Source of the DNA: an uncultured Clostridia bacterium
Lineage (GTDB): Bacteria; Bacillota; Clostridia; TANB77; UBA1234
Direction of reading: 5' to 3'
Length of the DNA: 16,209 nucleotides
Assembly (NCBI GenBank): GCA_947624765.1
Contig: CANQLS010000009.1
Coordinates: 1 to 16,209 of the forward strand
The position numbers were made by a program, and so were the translations under genes. Below are positions 14,131-16,209 of the stretch, in pieces. Below the pieces are notes generated by a model that was given only the letters and a program-made list of their open reading frames with translations, did no database searches and was not told where the DNA came from. Positions within the stretch are counted from its first letter, which is position 1. Every line of letters starts with the position of its first letter.

Positions 14131-14169
14131 TTCAATTGTAGCGGCGGCCATTGGCCACCATAAATTGAA
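14131..14169. repeat. GC-rich stem-loop with A/T outer stem
   Basis: TTCAATT (14131-14137) pairs with AATTGAA (14163-14169), and inside it GGCGGCC (14143-14149) pairs with GGCCACC (14153-14159) around a 3-nt loop. On the minus strand the inner stem is fully paired with one G-U, so an RNA from that strand folds best. No T-tract follows on either strand. Confidence 0.65.
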
Positions 14170-14193
14170 AAATATTTCTTTTGCATAATTTGT

Positions 14194-14260
14194 TGTAGTG
14201 CACTAAAGAAAAGATTTTGTTGTATCCTCGCTTTAATGGCGCTCACTGGACGCCACTACA
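14194..14260. repeat. Nested inverted repeats forming a potential three-way junction
   Basis: Outer stem TGTAGTG (14194-14200) with CACTACA (14254-14260). Directly adjoining inside are CACTAAAG (14201-14208) with CTTTAATG (14231-14238), and GCG (14239-14241) with CGC (14251-14253), extendable to TGGCG/CGCCA. The three stems abut without unpaired bases at the junction. The one mismatch of the second stem becomes G-U on the minus strand, pointing to a minus-strand RNA or single-stranded DNA fold. Confidence 0.6.
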
Positions 14261-14304
14261 CTCTCTGACAAAACTTTCAAAAATTATTCGATGTGAAACC
14301 GTTA

Positions 14305-16203
14305 TCATGTAACTTTTATTGTACTACTACTGCTCGAAAACCGAATCCACGAACCCAAACCTTGCTGCTCGTAAAATCCAAATGCTCCAGCACCAGTTCC
14401 ATCTAAAAAATCTCCTCCACGTTCAAAAGAAGGGCTGCCAGAAGTAGGATAAGTCGAAATATCTGAATTCCATGTATCCGTTCTACTAGCACCATATTTT
14501 GATGTTTCATATAAGGCATCTCCAAATTTGTTCGCATTTGCTTCATAATTACTAGCAGAGCCATTCGTTGTACCTGTCACATATACATTCTTCTCATAAT
14601 CATTGGAATAAAGATCTTTATATGTGGTATGTGTAGCATTATCCACATAGGCTGCTGTATATTCCCATGATCCTCCTGCTAAATCATAAACGCCATAAAT
14701 ATTATCAGTACTACTGCTATGATAACCATTCGTGTGATCATAGGGATAAAACGTTTTGACATTATTGCCTCCATAGGTCATTTGAATAGAACCATCTTCA
14801 CAATACTTTTTGGCTGTTTTTCGAGAATCTGTTCCATCTTCCATAGTAGTTCCTGACATTCCTGTTATAGGTGTCCAAACACCATCTCCTTCGCAATACG
14901 AATTGTTATATAAATTCTTGTTTCCATATTTACTATAAGTTAAGTATACAGCTGCTCCCCATTCACTGTTTTTCATTTGATGACTAGTACTATCCGTTAA
15001 CCCATGTTTCTCTTTCACATCTTTTGATTTCTGAACAATAGTCGCTACATCCACATATCTCCAACTCGTAATATTCGGTTTGAATACAGCATATTCTGAC
15101 GAATTCGATTTGTCATTTGTCCAACCATATTTTCCACCTATATTCGTACTAATCTTTCCCGTTCCTTCTACAGTAACCGATCCTGTGCTTTGGTCCTCCA
15201 CCAATTCTGTAGTACTACTGCAGGCTTCAAATTTCGCTACCCATATACCATCTAAATCATGTTCCCATCCGCCATTTTCCGCATTATCGGTAAAGGCTGG
15301 ATGCACCACGAAATCATTCATCTTATCTGCTTCTGTTCCTGCCACTGATGGTTCTTTGCCATCTAACGTGGTAGTAGGATATTCTTCACTATATACTTTT
15401 CCTGTATTGTCTTGATTTTGCTTATTGATAAACACAATATCTATATTCCCTACTACATTACCACCATCATGCAAATGACTTGTGATTTGGTAGGCGTATC
15501 TTGGAATGTAGACAAACATTCCTATTACATCATTTTCAAATTCATCATCACTAATGACTGTTCCTACTGGTTTTGATAAATACGCACTTCTCACATCACT
15601 ATCAACTGTTATTATATTTGCCCATTGTCGTACATCTGCTCTATAGTCATACCAATCACTATTTCTATCCGCTATTACCCAATTTTTTCCATTATGAATT
15701 ACAGGAATACTTCCTGTTGGTATATCAACCGTAATCACAGAATGAAACTGGGCATAATCATTTTCTTCCACAACACCTTGGATATCTTTCTTGCTACGAT
15801 ATACTTTTCCATTATATTCAAAACCATATAGTAAATACACATCACCAGTTTGAGAATCTACATACCATTTATTAGTTCCATACGTTGGTAACTTTAATCC
15901 AAGTATTTTTTCATCTGTCAACTGATATAACGTTTTTTCTCTATAATCCATTTCATCTCCACCTGCAAGTTCTTGATAGATTTGTTGACTATTTTTCTTT
16001 TCTCCTGGCTTTTTGGCTTCTTCTAACACCATCGTTCCATACGCTTGATTCACAGATTCTTGCACTGCATCTAAATCAGCACAAAATTTTGCATATCTAC
16101 TTCTTTCTAAAATCCCAGACACTCCATTAATCGTAATAGCTGCTAAAATTATTATTACTATTATTGTTATAATAAGTGCAATCAACGAAATTCCTTTTTT
16201 CAT
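14305..16203 (-). CDS. Prepilin-like surface protein with FGE/C-type-lectin-like domain, 3' end apparently frameshifted
   Basis: Residues 1-30 form a prepilin-like leader: MKKG followed by ISLIALIITIIVIIILAAITI, with processing expected after Gly4. The usual Glu at mature position 5 is Ala. A pilin-like helix (to ~60) and a large extracellular region follow. From about residue 300 the sequence resembles formylglycine-generating-enzyme/SUMF1 domains (C-type-lectin fold): GIWVAKFEA, MKNSEWGAAVYLTYSKYG, NIYGVYDLAGGSWEYTA and FERGGDF. I expect a surface binding protein, not an active FGE. After Phe610 the frame ends YEQQGLGSWIRF, five Ser, TIKVT; removing one T in the run at 14373-14376 gives TSSKVWVRGFGFRAVVVQ and a stop at 14316, the normal GFR-type end of this fold. 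Only 6 nt precede the ATG, so its ribosome site is outside the window. Confidence 0.8.
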   Translation of the reverse strand: MKKGISLIALIITIIVIIILAAITINGVSGILERSRYAKFCADLDAVQESVNQAYGTMVLEEAKKPGEKKNSQQIYQELAGGDEMDYREKTLYQLTDEKILGLKLPTYGTNKWYVDSQTGDVYLLYGFEYNGKVYRSKKDIQGVVEENDYAQFHSVITVDIPTGSIPVIHNGKNWVIADRNSDWYDYRADVRQWANIITVDSDVRSAYLSKPVGTVISDDEFENDVIGMFVYIPRYAYQITSHLHDGGNVVGNIDIVFINKQNQDNTGKVYSEEYPTTTLDGKEPSVAGTEADKMNDFVVHPAFTDNAENGGWEHDLDGIWVAKFEACSSTTELVEDQSTGSVTVEGTGKISTNIGGKYGWTNDKSNSSEYAVFKPNITSWRYVDVATIVQKSKDVKEKHGLTDSTSHQMKNSEWGAAVYLTYSKYGNKNLYNNSYCEGDGVWTPITGMSGTTMEDGTDSRKTAKKYCEDGSIQMTYGGNNVKTFYPYDHTNGYHSSSTDNIYGVYDLAGGSWEYTAAYVDNATHTTYKDLYSNDYEKNVYVTGTTNGSASNYEANANKFGDALYETSKYGASRTDTWNSDISTYPTSGSPSFERGGDFLDGTGAGAFGFYEQQGLGSWIRFSSSSSTIKVT

Positions 16204-16209
16204 GTGTTT

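Larger units (their letters stand above)
14006..14304. other. Gene-free region with folded GC-rich islands
   Basis: About 300 bp between the pilin/FGE-like gene and tRNA-Trp hold no credible ORF. The right part, next to the tRNA, has the tRNA promoter. The middle (14131-14169) and left-of-gene part (14194-14260) contain GC-rich inverted repeats that stand out from the AT-rich surroundings and are listed separately. No T-run follows them, so no clear terminator for the large upstream gene is seen. Confidence 0.7.

Noticed and set aside
14131..14260. Integron attC site or CRISPR-type repeats
   Set aside because: No conserved attC core boxes, no integrase and no regularly spaced direct repeats are visible.
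15080..15415. 111-codon plus-strand frame inside the pilin/FGE-like gene
   Set aside because: Antisense shadow of a long coding region that has clear domain motifs on the minus strand.

Overview
The window is AT-rich bacterial DNA, and every protein gene I can support lies on the minus strand. Base composition, AGGAGG-type ribosome sites, gene content (Rho, EF-P with a PGKG lysine loop, Mfd beside a membrane-anchored SurA/PrsA-like protein, lspA followed by an S4-type pseudouridine synthase) and a prepilin-like leader fused to a formylglycine-generating-enzyme-like domain point to a low-GC Bacillota, most likely an uncultured gut clostridium. The species cannot be set from the sequence alone.

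Read along the minus strand (right to left), the window starts with a large surface protein (14305-16203): a type IV prepilin-like N-terminus carrying an FGE/C-type-lectin-like C-terminal domain. Its last ~20 codons look frameshifted. It is followed by ~300 bp without a gene that holds GC-rich, strongly self-complementary DNA (14131-14260). Then come tRNA-Trp(CCA) with its own terminator, an S1-domain RNA-binding protein with a near-consensus promoter and a strong terminator, rho (GTG start), efp with its own promoter, and a small zinc-ribbon protein with a Cys/Asp-rich tail, closed by tandem terminators.

A second, tightly packed block follows: mfd, a SurA/PrsA-like lipid-free membrane-anchored foldase homologue, a TrmH/SpoU rRNA methyltransferase, a two-gene nucleotidyltransferase/HepT module (type VII toxin-antitoxin-like), an unrecognised 245-aa protein, lspA, an RluD-family pseudouridine synthase, and glgA. 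Gaps are 5-45 nt or 4-nt ATGA overlaps, so this is probably one operon or a few coupled ones. After a hairpin-rich gap comes rluB. At the left edge there is a good minus-strand promoter, a ribosome site, a 28-codon candidate ORF containing a TG/CA microsatellite, and no further gene inside the window.

Most of the region is housekeeping: transcription termination and repair (rho, mfd), translation and RNA modification (efp, tRNA-Trp, S1 protein, trmH-like, rluB, rluD), envelope protein maturation (lspA, foldase), and glycogen synthesis (glgA). The accessory and most interesting parts are the frameshifted pilin/FGE-like protein, the folded intergenic element beside it, and the toxin-antitoxin-like pair inserted in the housekeeping operon.
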